A stretch of 7,408 nt of DNA from Alphaproteobacteria bacterium (GTDB lineage: Bacteria > Pseudomonadota > Alphaproteobacteria > Rhodobacterales > Rhodobacteraceae), in NCBI GenBank assembly GCA_013151535.1, contig JAADIC010000289.1:1-7408 (forward strand), in the 5' to 3' direction. This document shows, piece after piece, positions 1 through 5,918 of this stretch (the first letter of the stretch is position 1; the number at the start of each line of letters is the position of its first letter). Position numbers and translations under genes: made by a program. The notes beneath the pieces are model-generated. The model searched no databases. It saw only the letters and a program-made list of their open reading frames with translations, and was not told the origin of the DNA.

Positions 1-856
1 TGTGCCGGATGTCTTTCGAGGAATAGATCGACATTGCTTGCATCACCTTGTCCGGCCCGCAGGTGCAGCCGAATGTCAGCGGCTGGCTGTCAAACACACG
101 CGGTTTTTCTTCGTGAAACAGCCGGTGCAGAAGCTCGCTTGGTGAAACATGCGGGCCGACCAGTTCAAGCTCCTCGACCGTATCGAGATGCAGGTTTACG
201 CGGGCCCAGTTGTCATCGTCCTCGTGCAGCAGGTCGATTGCAGCCGCTTTCGCAAGGGGTGAGGCTTTGGGCATGTGTTGCAACATCACACCACCGGCGC
301 GCCAATGCACCTTGCCGCCGGGCACTTGTGACTTGCCCATGGCGATTGAAAACCGGGTTGGCAATTGTTCGGACTGGGCGAAATAGGTTTCAGCGCAGGC
401 CGCAAGCGATCCACCGGCAAGCGGGGTGATACCCTGATAGGGTTCCATCCCTTTGCCTTGGTCGATCAGCATGGCAAACATGCCCTTGCCAATCAGGGAA
501 AACGGTTCGCCCTTCGCTTCGGCCAAGCGATCAGCGTCAAAGCTGGCATAGGCGCGCATGCGGGCAGGCGCGCCGTCCTTGGTGGGGCCGTAATAGTCGG
601 TTGCGATAATCCGCAAGGGGCCGTCGCCACGGATTTGCAGGCTGAGCTTCCATTTCAGATCAATGGTTTGGCCGATCAAAGCGGTTAGAATAGCAGCCTC
701 GGCAACCATCGCCTCGACCGCGTCGGGATAATCATGCTGGGCAAGGATTTGTTCCAGCACACCGTCAAGGCGCGCGACCCGTCCGCGAATGTCGGCGTTG
801 TCCAGTTGAAAGGGAAGAACATTATCATCCCAGGCGATTTTATTTGGCAGGTTCAT
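1..856 (-). CDS. hslO: Hsp33 redox-regulated molecular chaperone, partial (C-terminus beyond left edge)
   Basis: Cytoplasmic holdase chaperone that is activated when its C-terminal zinc-binding cysteines are oxidised, protecting unfolding proteins during oxidative and heat stress. The 285 codons visible read without a stop to the left edge. The N-terminal core begins MNLPNKIAWDDNVLPFQLD and contains DIRGRVARLD, both typical of alphaproteobacterial Hsp33. The first half of the zinc centre is present as FGCTCG (C264 and C266). The second CxxC, normally about 30 residues on, lies outside the window. I chose ATG 856 because the protein family starts there; an AAGGAA lies upstream but with long spacing (about 12-13 nt). 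An in-frame ATG at 889 would add 11 residues (MPANVKESARA) and cannot be excluded. Divergent from the Nudix gene across 96 bp. Family assignment is firm; the exact start is less so. Confidence 0.93.
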   Translation of the reverse strand, partial: MNLPNKIAWDDNVLPFQLDNADIRGRVARLDGVLEQILAQHDYPDAVEAMVAEAAILTALIGQTIDLKWKLSLQIRGDGPLRIIATDYYGPTKDGAPARMRAYASFDADRLAEAKGEPFSLIGKGMFAMLIDQGKGMEPYQGITPLAGGSLAACAETYFAQSEQLPTRFSIAMGKSQVPGGKVHWRAGGVMLQHMPKASPLAKAAAIDLLHEDDDNWARVNLHLDTVEELELVGPHVSPSELLHRLFHEEKPRVFDSQPLTFGCTCGPDKVMQAMSIYSSKDIRH

Positions 857-952
857 GGCGCGCGCGCTTTCCTTGACGTTGGCAGGCATCCCATAGACAA
901 ATAACCAAACGGGCGCAATTCAAGCCTTTGGCTGCAGAAAAACGGGGCAGGC
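857..952. promoter_or_regulatory. Divergent hslO / Nudix intergenic region
   Basis: Must hold both promoters of a divergent pair. On the minus strand CTTGAA (919-924) is followed after 15 nt by TATTTG (898-903), which loosely resembles a heat-shock sigma (RpoH-type) promoter and would suit a chaperone gene; the -10 match is poor. On the plus strand TTGACG (873-878) is a fair -35 but no convincing -10 follows at normal spacing. A short AGCC-TTT-GGCT dyad sits at 923-933, and an alternating GC run at 858-867 lies directly before the hslO start. All assignments here are inference from motif resemblance. Confidence 0.3.
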
Positions 953-1408
953 ATGATACCGCGATTTGACGAGGCGATAAAAAGCGGGGTTCGTTATCGG
1001 AACCGCCCCGGCGCTTATGGGATTTTGCAGCACGGGCGGCAGGTGTTGGTGACGTTTCAATCGCTGCCCAAACCTGAATATCAATTGCCCGGCGGCGGTA
1101 TTGATCCCGGCGAATCACCGGTTCAGGCGCTGCACCGCGAAGTGTTCGAGGAAACCGGCTGGGGTATTCAGGTTCTGCGCCGCCTTGGGGCGTTTCGGCG
1201 CTATACCTATATGCCGGAATATGATTTGTGGGCGCGCAAGATCGCGCATATCTATCTGTGTCGGCCGACTCGCGAAAAAGGGCCGATCCCGGAACCCAAT
1301 CACACCGCCCACTGGATGCAGATGGGTGAGGCGGCCGAACTTCTGGCCAATGGTGGCGACCGGTATTATATGCGCCGCTTACTGCGTCAGCTCAACCAGC
1401 ACCGCTGA
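953..1408 (+). CDS. Nudix hydrolase
   Basis: Member of the Nudix superfamily, which hydrolyses a nucleoside diphosphate linked to another moiety using Mg2+. The 151-residue protein carries a perfect Nudix box, G-x5-E-x7-REVxEExGW, from G48 to W70, with E63, E66 and E67 as the expected metal-binding glutamates. PEYQLPGGG (41-49) immediately precedes the box, as usual for a single-domain Nudix fold. The substrate cannot be read from the sequence; sugar nucleotides, oxidised nucleotides and dinucleoside polyphosphates are all possible. ATG 953 is preceded by a weak GGGGCAGG ribosome site and there is no better in-frame start. The 3' end runs 30 bp into the opposing phosphatase gene, so the two are convergent with no space for a terminator between them. 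Confidence 0.9.
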   Translation: MIPRFDEAIKSGVRYRNRPGAYGILQHGRQVLVTFQSLPKPEYQLPGGGIDPGESPVQALHREVFEETGWGIQVLRRLGAFRRYTYMPEYDLWARKIAHIYLCRPTREKGPIPEPNHTAHWMQMGEAAELLANGGDRYYMRRLLRQLNQHR

Positions 1409-2635
1409 CAGGTCATCGCCAACCTCGTCACCGCCGGAATAGGCCTGAATTTCCCAAACCAGATCATCCAGCAGCTCTGGCCCGCTTGATCTGGCATGGG
1501 CTGTGATAAGCGCACCAAAACCGTCTTCGTCCAACATCACGCCTTGTGAATTTTCGGCCTCGGTAAAACCATCGGAATAGATCAGGAAGCGATCGCCGGG
1601 TTCAAGATTTGCCTCGCAACTGTCAAAATCCGCGTCCGCGATCAGCCCGACGGGCATGCCGCCGCCGCCGATAAATTCCAACGCGCCGCTTTTGCGGATA
1701 ATCAGCGGATGCGGATGACCGGCCTGGGCCAGTGTCAGCTTGCCTGTTACAAGGTCAATTTCCGCCAGCAGGATGGTCAGATAAAGGTCGGTATCCATTT
1801 CATCAATCATGCGCCGGTTCATTCGTCGCGCGATTTCCGACGGGCTGTGCAGTGCGAATGAGCCATCGGGTTGAGGTTCCATCGCGATATTATAAGCCGG
1901 GCTTGCCGCACCAAGACACCCGGCAAGACGCGCGGTCATCAGGGCCGCACTTATGCCGTGGCCCGACACATCAAACCCGAACACCCCGATCCTTTCAGGG
2001 CTTTTGAAATAATGCCCGATCATGTCGCCGCCAATATGGCCGCTGGATTGCAGTTTCAGCGAGATTTCCGCCCGACCGATTTCAAGGAAGGTTTCAGGAA
2101 CCAGCGAATGTTGCAGTTTTTTGGCTTCCTCAAGGTCACGGTCGATGGCGGCATAGATGTTTTGCAAGGCCTTGAGATTGACTGAAATCGCCTTGTTCTT
2201 TTCTACCATTTCCTTTTGCATGGCCAGAATTCGTTCACCCGAACGCAGGCGCGCGCGCAGCTCGCTTGAATGCACGGGTTTTGTCAGCAGATCATCCGCG
2301 CCGACATCAAGGCCGGCAACAACCTCGGCCTTGTCGTCTTTGGAGGTCAGCAGGATGAAATAACCGTAATTGTCCTGTTCCAGCGCGCGAAACTGGCGGC
2401 AGAATTCAAGCCCGTCCATGCCCGGCATCATCCAGTCGCTGAGGATCAAATCAACCTGCGTTGCTTTGCAAATCTCAAGCGCACCGTGGCCGGATTCAGC
2501 CTCGAACACTTCGTAACCCCATTTATCGAGGTTGCCTGTCAAAAGACGCCGTTGCAGACGGCTGTCATCCACGACCAGAACAGTCAGAACCCTGGCCGGT
2601 TCGATTTCTGGCCTGCGGGCCTTTGGTTTTTGCAT
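1379..2635 (-). CDS. Response regulator receiver fused to SpoIIE/PP2C-type serine phosphatase
   Basis: A 418-residue signalling protein. Residues 17-130 form a receiver domain with acidic D23/D24, phosphoacceptor D67 in LILSDWMMPGMDG, T97 and K119 (LTKP), so all phosphorylation residues are intact. Residues about 135-178 are a charged helical, probably coiled-coil linker ending in AKKLQHSLVPE, typical of RsbU-like phosphatases. Residues about 185-416 are a PPM/SpoIIE domain with metal-binding motifs GGD (D204), DVSGHG (D222), AGHPHP, YSDGFTEA (D355) and GDDLS (D407/D408). Expected role: receiver phosphorylation switches the phosphatase, which dephosphorylates an STAS-type anti-sigma antagonist in a partner-switching pathway. 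No such antagonist or anti-sigma factor is in the window. Domain order matches RbaY of Rhodobacter capsulatus, but orthology is only inferred. ATG 2635 follows GGAGG (2640-2644) at 4 nt. Divergent from the Hpt gene, its likely partner. Confidence 0.93.
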   Translation of the reverse strand: MQKPKARRPEIEPARVLTVLVVDDSRLQRRLLTGNLDKWGYEVFEAESGHGALEICKATQVDLILSDWMMPGMDGLEFCRQFRALEQDNYGYFILLTSKDDKAEVVAGLDVGADDLLTKPVHSSELRARLRSGERILAMQKEMVEKNKAISVNLKALQNIYAAIDRDLEEAKKLQHSLVPETFLEIGRAEISLKLQSSGHIGGDMIGHYFKSPERIGVFGFDVSGHGISAALMTARLAGCLGAASPAYNIAMEPQPDGSFALHSPSEIARRMNRRMIDEMDTDLYLTILLAEIDLVTGKLTLAQAGHPHPLIIRKSGALEFIGGGGMPVGLIADADFDSCEANLEPGDRFLIYSDGFTEAENSQGVMLDEDGFGALITAHARSSGPELLDDLVWEIQAYSGGDEVGDDLSAVLVELTQ

Positions 2636-2639
2636 GTCC

Positions 2640-2644
2640 CCTCC
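2640..2644 (-). promoter_or_regulatory. Ribosome binding site of the receiver-phosphatase gene
   Basis: GGAGG followed by GGAC and ATG 2635, a strong Shine-Dalgarno at close spacing (4 nt). It fixes the start of the receiver-phosphatase at 2635. Confidence 0.7.
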
Positions 2645-2657
2645 GGCAAATATTCCG

Positions 2658-2675
2658 GCCCCACTTTAGCGGGGC
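2658..2675 (-). promoter_or_regulatory. Stem-loop in the 5' leader of the receiver-phosphatase gene
   Basis: Read on the minus strand, GCCCCGC-TAAA-GTGGGGC folds into a 7-bp stem (one G-U pair) with a four-base loop. It ends 22 nt before the start codon and just upstream of the GGAGG ribosome site. It is not followed by a T run in either direction, so it does not look like a terminator. If the weak promoter at 2680-2708 is real, the hairpin would be at the extreme 5' end of the mRNA, where it could stabilise the transcript. The pairing is visible in the sequence; any function is inference. Confidence 0.4.
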
Positions 2676-2679
2676 AAGG

Positions 2680-2708
2680 TTTAACGTGAGGTGAAGCAGA
2701 CAATGCAA
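2680..2708 (-). promoter_or_regulatory. Possible promoter of the receiver-phosphatase gene
   Basis: On the minus strand TTGCAT (2703-2708) and GTTAAA (2680-2685) are separated by 17 bp, a weak sigma70-type match. The predicted transcript would start near 2673, leaving a leader of under 40 nt. Both hexamers match the consensus only partly, so this is a candidate and no more. Confidence 0.22.
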
Positions 2709-2727
2709 CCGATTGAAGGATCACAAA

Positions 2728-2742
2728 GTAACAGGATGTTAA
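2728..2742 (+). promoter_or_regulatory. CtrA-like box in the phosphatase/Hpt divergent region
   Basis: GTAA-CAGGATG-TTAA, followed by CC, matches the alphaproteobacterial CtrA consensus TTAA-N7-TTAA with one mismatch and includes the half-site GTTAAC. The right half (TTAACC, 2739-2744) lies 18 bp upstream of TATCTA (2763-2768), so the box covers the -35 position of a plausible promoter for the Hpt gene, an arrangement known for CtrA-activated promoters. The sequence match is direct observation; CtrA binding is inferred. Confidence 0.42.
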
Positions 2743-2768
2743 CCCGCCTTGGCCTAAACCGGTATCTA
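2739..2768 (+). promoter_or_regulatory. Possible promoter of the Hpt gene
   Basis: TATCTA (2763-2768) is a reasonable -10 element with TTAACC at the -35 position, 18 bp upstream. The -35 is poor for sigma70 on its own, consistent with activator dependence. Transcription would begin near 2775, giving a leader of about 27 nt that contains the GGAGG ribosome site at 2791-2795. Confidence 0.35.
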
Positions 2769-2801
2769 TTGGGGGCACCACCAATGCGATGGAGGTGTGG
2801 C

Positions 2802-3131
2802 ATGATAAATTGGGATAGGGTGAAAGAACTGGAAGAAGATATCGGGATCGAAGAATTCGGCGAAGTGATTGATCTGTTTCTGGACGAAGTTGAAACGGTG
2901 ATTACTCCGATGCGCGCGGGTGTTCAGCGCCCGAATATCGAAAACGATATGCATTTCCTGAAGGGCAGTGCGTTGACAATTGGTTTTCGCCAGTTGGGGC
3001 AGATATGTTCAGACAGCGAAAAACTGGTCGCAAGCGGGCGTGTATCCGAGGTGCAGATTAGCGAGATACTGGCAACATTTGACGCTTCAAAAGCGGCGTT
3101 TCTGGCGGGTCTAGATCAGGAACTGGGATAG
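2802..3131 (+). CDS. Stand-alone Hpt (histidine phosphotransfer) domain protein
   Basis: A 109-residue, all-helical single-domain protein that should shuttle phosphoryl groups between receiver domains or from a hybrid kinase. The diagnostic motif is HFLKGSALTIGFRQL, with H51 as the phosphorylated histidine and the following LKGSA typical of the family. The rest (DLFLDEVETVI before it, a helix with EKLVASG after it) fits the four-helix Hpt bundle. Start ATG 2802 is chosen over upstream in-frame starts (GTG 2691, ATG 2703) because GGAGG at 2791-2795 lies 6 nt before it and the protein then begins directly with the domain. The gene is divergent from the receiver-phosphatase, whose receiver is its most obvious partner, although no kinase is nearby. 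Its last 21 bp overlap the opposing ilvA 3' end. Confidence 0.9.
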   Translation: MINWDRVKELEEDIGIEEFGEVIDLFLDEVETVITPMRAGVQRPNIENDMHFLKGSALTIGFRQLGQICSDSEKLVASGRVSEVQISEILATFDASKAAFLAGLDQELG

Positions 3132-4358
3132 ATCCTCGTTCTCGGTGATGTCCTGATAAGTCATGCCGGCAACCTCCATGCGTGTGCAAATCGCGGGAAA
3201 ATCGGCGGCGTCTTTTGATTCGATGCCGATCAGCACCGTGCCGAAATTGCGGGCGGATTTCTTGAGGTATTCAAACCGCGTGATATCGTCATCCGGGCCA
3301 AGAATGTTCAGGAAATCCTTCAGCGCACCGGGGCGTTGCGGAAAGCGCAGGATGAAATATTTTTTCAGACCGGCAAATTTCAACGCCCGCTCCTTGACCT
3401 CGGGCAGCCGCTCAAAATCAAAATTTCCACCCGATGTAATACACACCACCCGCTTTCCACGCACCTGATCTTTCAGGTCTTGCAAAACATCGACCGCCAT
3501 CGCACCCGCGGGTTCCAGAACGATGCCTTCGACGTTCAAAAGCTCGATCATCGTGGTGCAGATACGATCCTCCGGCGCGGCAAGAACATGGGCCGGATCG
3601 GTATCTTTCAGGGCCTGATAGTTGAGGTTGCCAATCCGCGCCACCGCCGCGCCATCAACAAAGGAATCAACCTTGTCCAGCGTGGTCGGCTTGCCATTGG
3701 CCAAGGCCGCCGCCAGACTTTGCCCGCCCCTGGGTTCGACAAAGCGAAATTCGGTCTCGGGTGACAGGGTTTTCAGATAGGTGGTCACGCCCGAAGACAG
3801 GCCGCCACCGCCCACGGGCAGGATCACCATGTCAATCGGTTCGGGTGATTGCTCCATCAATTCCACCGCGACACTGGCCTGGCCCTCGATCACGTCAGCG
3901 TCGTCAAACGGGGCCAGAAACACCGCTTTTTGCGCCGTGCAAAACTTCTGCGCGGCGGCCAGTGTGTCCTCGAAATAATCACCGATCAACTGGATTTCGA
4001 TGTTGTCACCACCAAAAATGCGGGTCTTGTTGACCTTCTGCCGGGGCGTGGTGATCGGCATGAAAATAACGCCTTTGACATTGAAATGGCGGCAGACATA
4101 GGCCACCCCCTGTGCGTGATTGCCCGCCGAGGCGCAGACGAAGTTCTGCTGATCCGGGTGTGCGTCAAGCCGTTTGCGCATGGCATTGAACGCGCCGCGA
4201 ATTTTGTAAGACCGCACCGGCGACAAATCCTCGCGCTTGAGGTAGATTTCAGCCCCGTAGGCTTGCGACAGGTGGTCGTTCTTCTGCAAAGGTGTTTCGG
4301 GGAACAGCTTGCGCATTTCGCGGCGTGCGGCGATGGCTTTGGCAACAAAATCGGGCAT
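3111..4358 (-). CDS. ilvA: Threonine ammonia-lyase (threonine dehydratase), short biosynthetic form
   Basis: PLP-dependent enzyme converting L-threonine to 2-oxobutanoate and ammonia, the first committed step of isoleucine synthesis. The 415-residue protein has the PLP lysine K52 in SYKIRGA, the substrate loop SAGNHAQG (77-84), the phosphate-binding glycine loop VGGGGLSSG (182-190) and TSGGN (308-312). A C-terminal regulatory ACT-like domain covers about residues 331-411 (KKYFILRFPQRPGALKDFL onwards). One such domain and a length near 415 match the short form found in Bacillus and many alphaproteobacteria, rather than the roughly 510-residue E. coli IlvA with two. ATG 4358 is preceded by an AAAGGCGGA ribosome site. 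No other ilv gene is adjacent. Stop TAG at 3111-3113 lies inside the opposing Hpt gene. Confidence 0.95.
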   Translation of the reverse strand: MPDFVAKAIAARREMRKLFPETPLQKNDHLSQAYGAEIYLKREDLSPVRSYKIRGAFNAMRKRLDAHPDQQNFVCASAGNHAQGVAYVCRHFNVKGVIFMPITTPRQKVNKTRIFGGDNIEIQLIGDYFEDTLAAAQKFCTAQKAVFLAPFDDADVIEGQASVAVELMEQSPEPIDMVILPVGGGGLSSGVTTYLKTLSPETEFRFVEPRGGQSLAAALANGKPTTLDKVDSFVDGAAVARIGNLNYQALKDTDPAHVLAAPEDRICTTMIELLNVEGIVLEPAGAMAVDVLQDLKDQVRGKRVVCITSGGNFDFERLPEVKERALKFAGLKKYFILRFPQRPGALKDFLNILGPDDDITRFEYLKKSARNFGTVLIGIESKDAADFPAICTRMEVAGMTYQDITENEDLSQFLI

Positions 4359-4511
4359 ATTTCCGCCTTTCGGGTTTCAAGCCCGCATGTTTGGCCAAGG
4401 CTGTGGCCATTTACAACGCGACTTTTGCGCCTGCTAGCGTTGAACCCCCGTTGCACCGCCCCCAAAAACCTCTTAGACCGCGCGCAAACCCCTAATTTCG
4501 GAGCTTGCCCC
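4359..4511. promoter_or_regulatory. Divergent ilvA / argG intergenic region
   Basis: 153 bp that must hold the promoters of both genes. Two small dyads are visible: CGGG-TTTCAAG-CCCG (4371-4385), in the ilvA leader just upstream of its ribosome site, and TGGCC-N8-GGCCA (4392-4409). For argG, TTGCAC (4451-4456) with TAGACC (4474-4479) at 17 bp is a weak promoter candidate. There is no leader-peptide ORF rich in Ile, Thr or Arg codons that would suggest attenuation, and no recognisable riboswitch. Confidence 0.25.
4500..4503 (+). promoter_or_regulatory. Ribosome binding site deciding the argG GTG start
   Basis: GGAG followed by 8 nt and GTG 4512. There is no ATG in frame near the conserved ArgG N-terminus, and the reading frame stays open for 221 codons upstream, so this site and family alignment together set the start. 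Confidence 0.55.
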
Positions 4512-5732
4512 GTGTCTGCACCCAAAAAAGTTGTTCTTGCCTATTCCGGCGGTCTTGATACCTCGATCATCCTGAAATGGCTGGAAATCGAATATGGTTG
4601 CGAGGTCGTGACCTTCACCGCCGATCTGGGGCAGGGCGAGGAGCTGGAGCCGGCACGGGCCAAGGCGGAGCTGCTGGGGATCAAGCCGGAAAACATCCAT
4701 ATCGAGGATGTGCGCGAGGAATTCGTGCGCGATTTCGTGTTCCCGATGTTCCGCGCCAATGCGGTTTACGAGGGGCTCTATCTGCTGGGCACCTCGATCG
4801 CGCGGCCCTTGATTTCCAAACGCCTTGTCGAAATTGCTGCCGAATGTGGGGCCGACGCGGTGGCGCATGGGGCGACCGGCAAGGGCAACGATCAGGTGCG
4901 GTTCGAGTTGGCGGCCTATGCCCTGAACCCCGATATCAAGGTGATCGCGCCGTGGCGGGAATGGGATTTGACCAGCCGCACACGCCTGCTGGAATTCGCC
5001 GAGAAACACCAAATACCCGTCGCCAAAGACAAGAGGGGCGAAGCGCCGTTTTCGGTTGATGCGAACCTGTTGCACACCTCAAGCGAGGGCAAGGTTCTGG
5101 AAGATCCGGCGATTGCCGCGCCTGACTATGTTTACCAACGCACCGTTAGCCCCGAGGATGCGCCCAACACTGCGGAATTCATTGAAATCACATATGAAAA
5201 AGGTGATCCGGTGGCGATTGGCGGCAAGGCGCACAGCCCTGCTGAAATGCTCACGGCGCTGAACGGGCTGGGCGGTAAGCACGGTATCGGGCGGCTTGAT
5301 CTGGTTGAGGGGCGGTTTGTTGGCATGAAGTCGCGCGGTATTTATGAAACCCCCGGCGGCACCATCATGCTTGAGGGCCATCGCGGCATTGAAAGCATCA
5401 CGCTGGATCGCGGTGCGGCGCATCTGAAAGACGAGTTGATGCCGAAATATGCCGAGCTGATTTACAACGGTTTCTGGTACAGCCCCGAGCGTGACATGTT
5501 GCAGGCCCTGATTGATGAGAGCCAGCAATTCGTGTCGGGCACGGTGCGCCTGAAGCTCTATAAAGGGTCGGTTCAGACGGTCGGGCGCTGGTCGGATAAC
5601 AGCCTTTATTCCGAACAGCATGTGACGTTCGAGGACGATCAGGGCGCATACGATCAGAAAGACGCCGCTGGTTTCATCAAGATCAATGCGCTGCGCTTGC
5701 GGCTGTTGGCGATGCGGGATCGACGCGGTTGA
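4512..5732 (+). CDS. argG: Argininosuccinate synthase
   Basis: Cytoplasmic enzyme joining citrulline and aspartate with ATP cleavage to AMP and PPi, giving argininosuccinate, the penultimate step of arginine synthesis. The 406-residue protein starts MSAPKKVVLAYSGGLDTS, with the ATP-pyrophosphatase loop AYSGGLDTS at 10-18. Further family signatures are ATGKGNDQVRFE (121-132), KRGEAPFSVDANLLHTSSEG (174-193), YETPGGTI (278-285) and EGHRGIESITLDR (288-300). Length equals the usual size of about 400-410, so it is complete. Start is GTG 4512: the frame is open far upstream (from 3849), but that part is antisense to ilvA and encodes nothing ArgG-like. Divergent from ilvA, and likely a single-gene unit with a possible terminator just after the stop. 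Confidence 0.97.
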   Translation: MSAPKKVVLAYSGGLDTSIILKWLEIEYGCEVVTFTADLGQGEELEPARAKAELLGIKPENIHIEDVREEFVRDFVFPMFRANAVYEGLYLLGTSIARPLISKRLVEIAAECGADAVAHGATGKGNDQVRFELAAYALNPDIKVIAPWREWDLTSRTRLLEFAEKHQIPVAKDKRGEAPFSVDANLLHTSSEGKVLEDPAIAAPDYVYQRTVSPEDAPNTAEFIEITYEKGDPVAIGGKAHSPAEMLTALNGLGGKHGIGRLDLVEGRFVGMKSRGIYETPGGTIMLEGHRGIESITLDRGAAHLKDELMPKYAELIYNGFWYSPERDMLQALIDESQQFVSGTVRLKLYKGSVQTVGRWSDNSLYSEQHVTFEDDQGAYDQKDAAGFIKINALRLRLLAMRDRRG

Positions 5733-5734
5733 AC

Positions 5735-5752
5735 CCCGGGCTGAACCTCGGG
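5735..5752 (+). terminator. Possible argG terminator hairpin
   Basis: Immediately after the argG stop, CCCGGG-CTGAAC-CTCGGG forms a 6-bp stem (one G-U pair) with a six-base loop, followed by CTTATTTG, a weakly T-rich tail. Position and shape suit an intrinsic terminator, but the stem is short and the tail imperfect. Confidence 0.4.
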
Positions 5753-5918
5753 CTTATTTGCAGATTTACAACAAGCACCGCAAAAAGATTTACGCATTGT
5801 TAATCCTCGGGAATCTGGCCTGAGGATGTGCTATTGGTGCCGGAATGTGCGCAATCCACCCGTTTCAACGAGATTGCCGCCGAATTGAGCAGTATTCCCA
5901 CCGGTCAGGAGGCGAGCC
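5753..5918 (+). promoter_or_regulatory. Upstream region of the Hint gene with a CtrA-like box
   Basis: TTTA-CGCATTG-TTAA (5789-5803) matches TTAA-N7-TTAA with one mismatch. No clean -10 lies at standard distance; CTATTGG (5831-5837) is about 31 bp downstream of the right half. The same heptamer occurs 27 bp downstream of the TTAA in the Hpt promoter (2766-2772). The region is more AT-rich than its surroundings and contains no convincing short gene. AGGAGG (5907-5912) near its end is the ribosome site of the Hint gene. Confidence 0.28.
5907..5912 (+). promoter_or_regulatory. Ribosome binding site of the Hint gene
   Basis: A perfect AGGAGG Shine-Dalgarno, 6 nt before GTG 5919. It makes the GTG start convincing and suggests efficient translation. 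Confidence 0.75.

Noticed and set aside
34..688. Plus-strand open frames of 131 and 107 codons across hslO
   Set aside because: Antisense shadows of the clear Hsp33 coding region, with low-complexity Arg/Ala-rich translations.
2691..2801. Upstream starts (GTG 2691, ATG 2703) for the Hpt protein
   Set aside because: They lie upstream of or inside the probable promoter, have no ribosome site, and add residues unrelated to Hpt domains; GGAGG supports ATG 2802.
4375..4381. A perfect CTTGAAA (heat-shock -35) on the minus strand upstream of ilvA
   Set aside because: It is only 17-23 bp from the ilvA start codon, so a matching -10 would fall at or inside the coding region; it is the loop of a small dyad instead.
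4392..4409. TGGCC-N8-GGCCA inverted repeat between ilvA and argG as an operator
   Set aside because: A 5-bp GC-rich dyad is expected often by chance in such DNA, and it matches no operator for arginine or isoleucine control that I recognise.
3849..4511. A 221-codon open frame continuous with the start of argG, which would give a 627-residue fusion
   Set aside because: It is antisense to ilvA, shows no ArgG or other family similarity, and the conserved ArgG N-terminus begins at GTG 4512 behind GGAG. The open frame reflects GC-biased codon use.
4473..5075. A 200-codon open frame on the minus strand inside argG
   Set aside because: A shadow of argG: it lies fully opposite the well-conserved ATP-binding region and has no ribosome site or recognisable domain.
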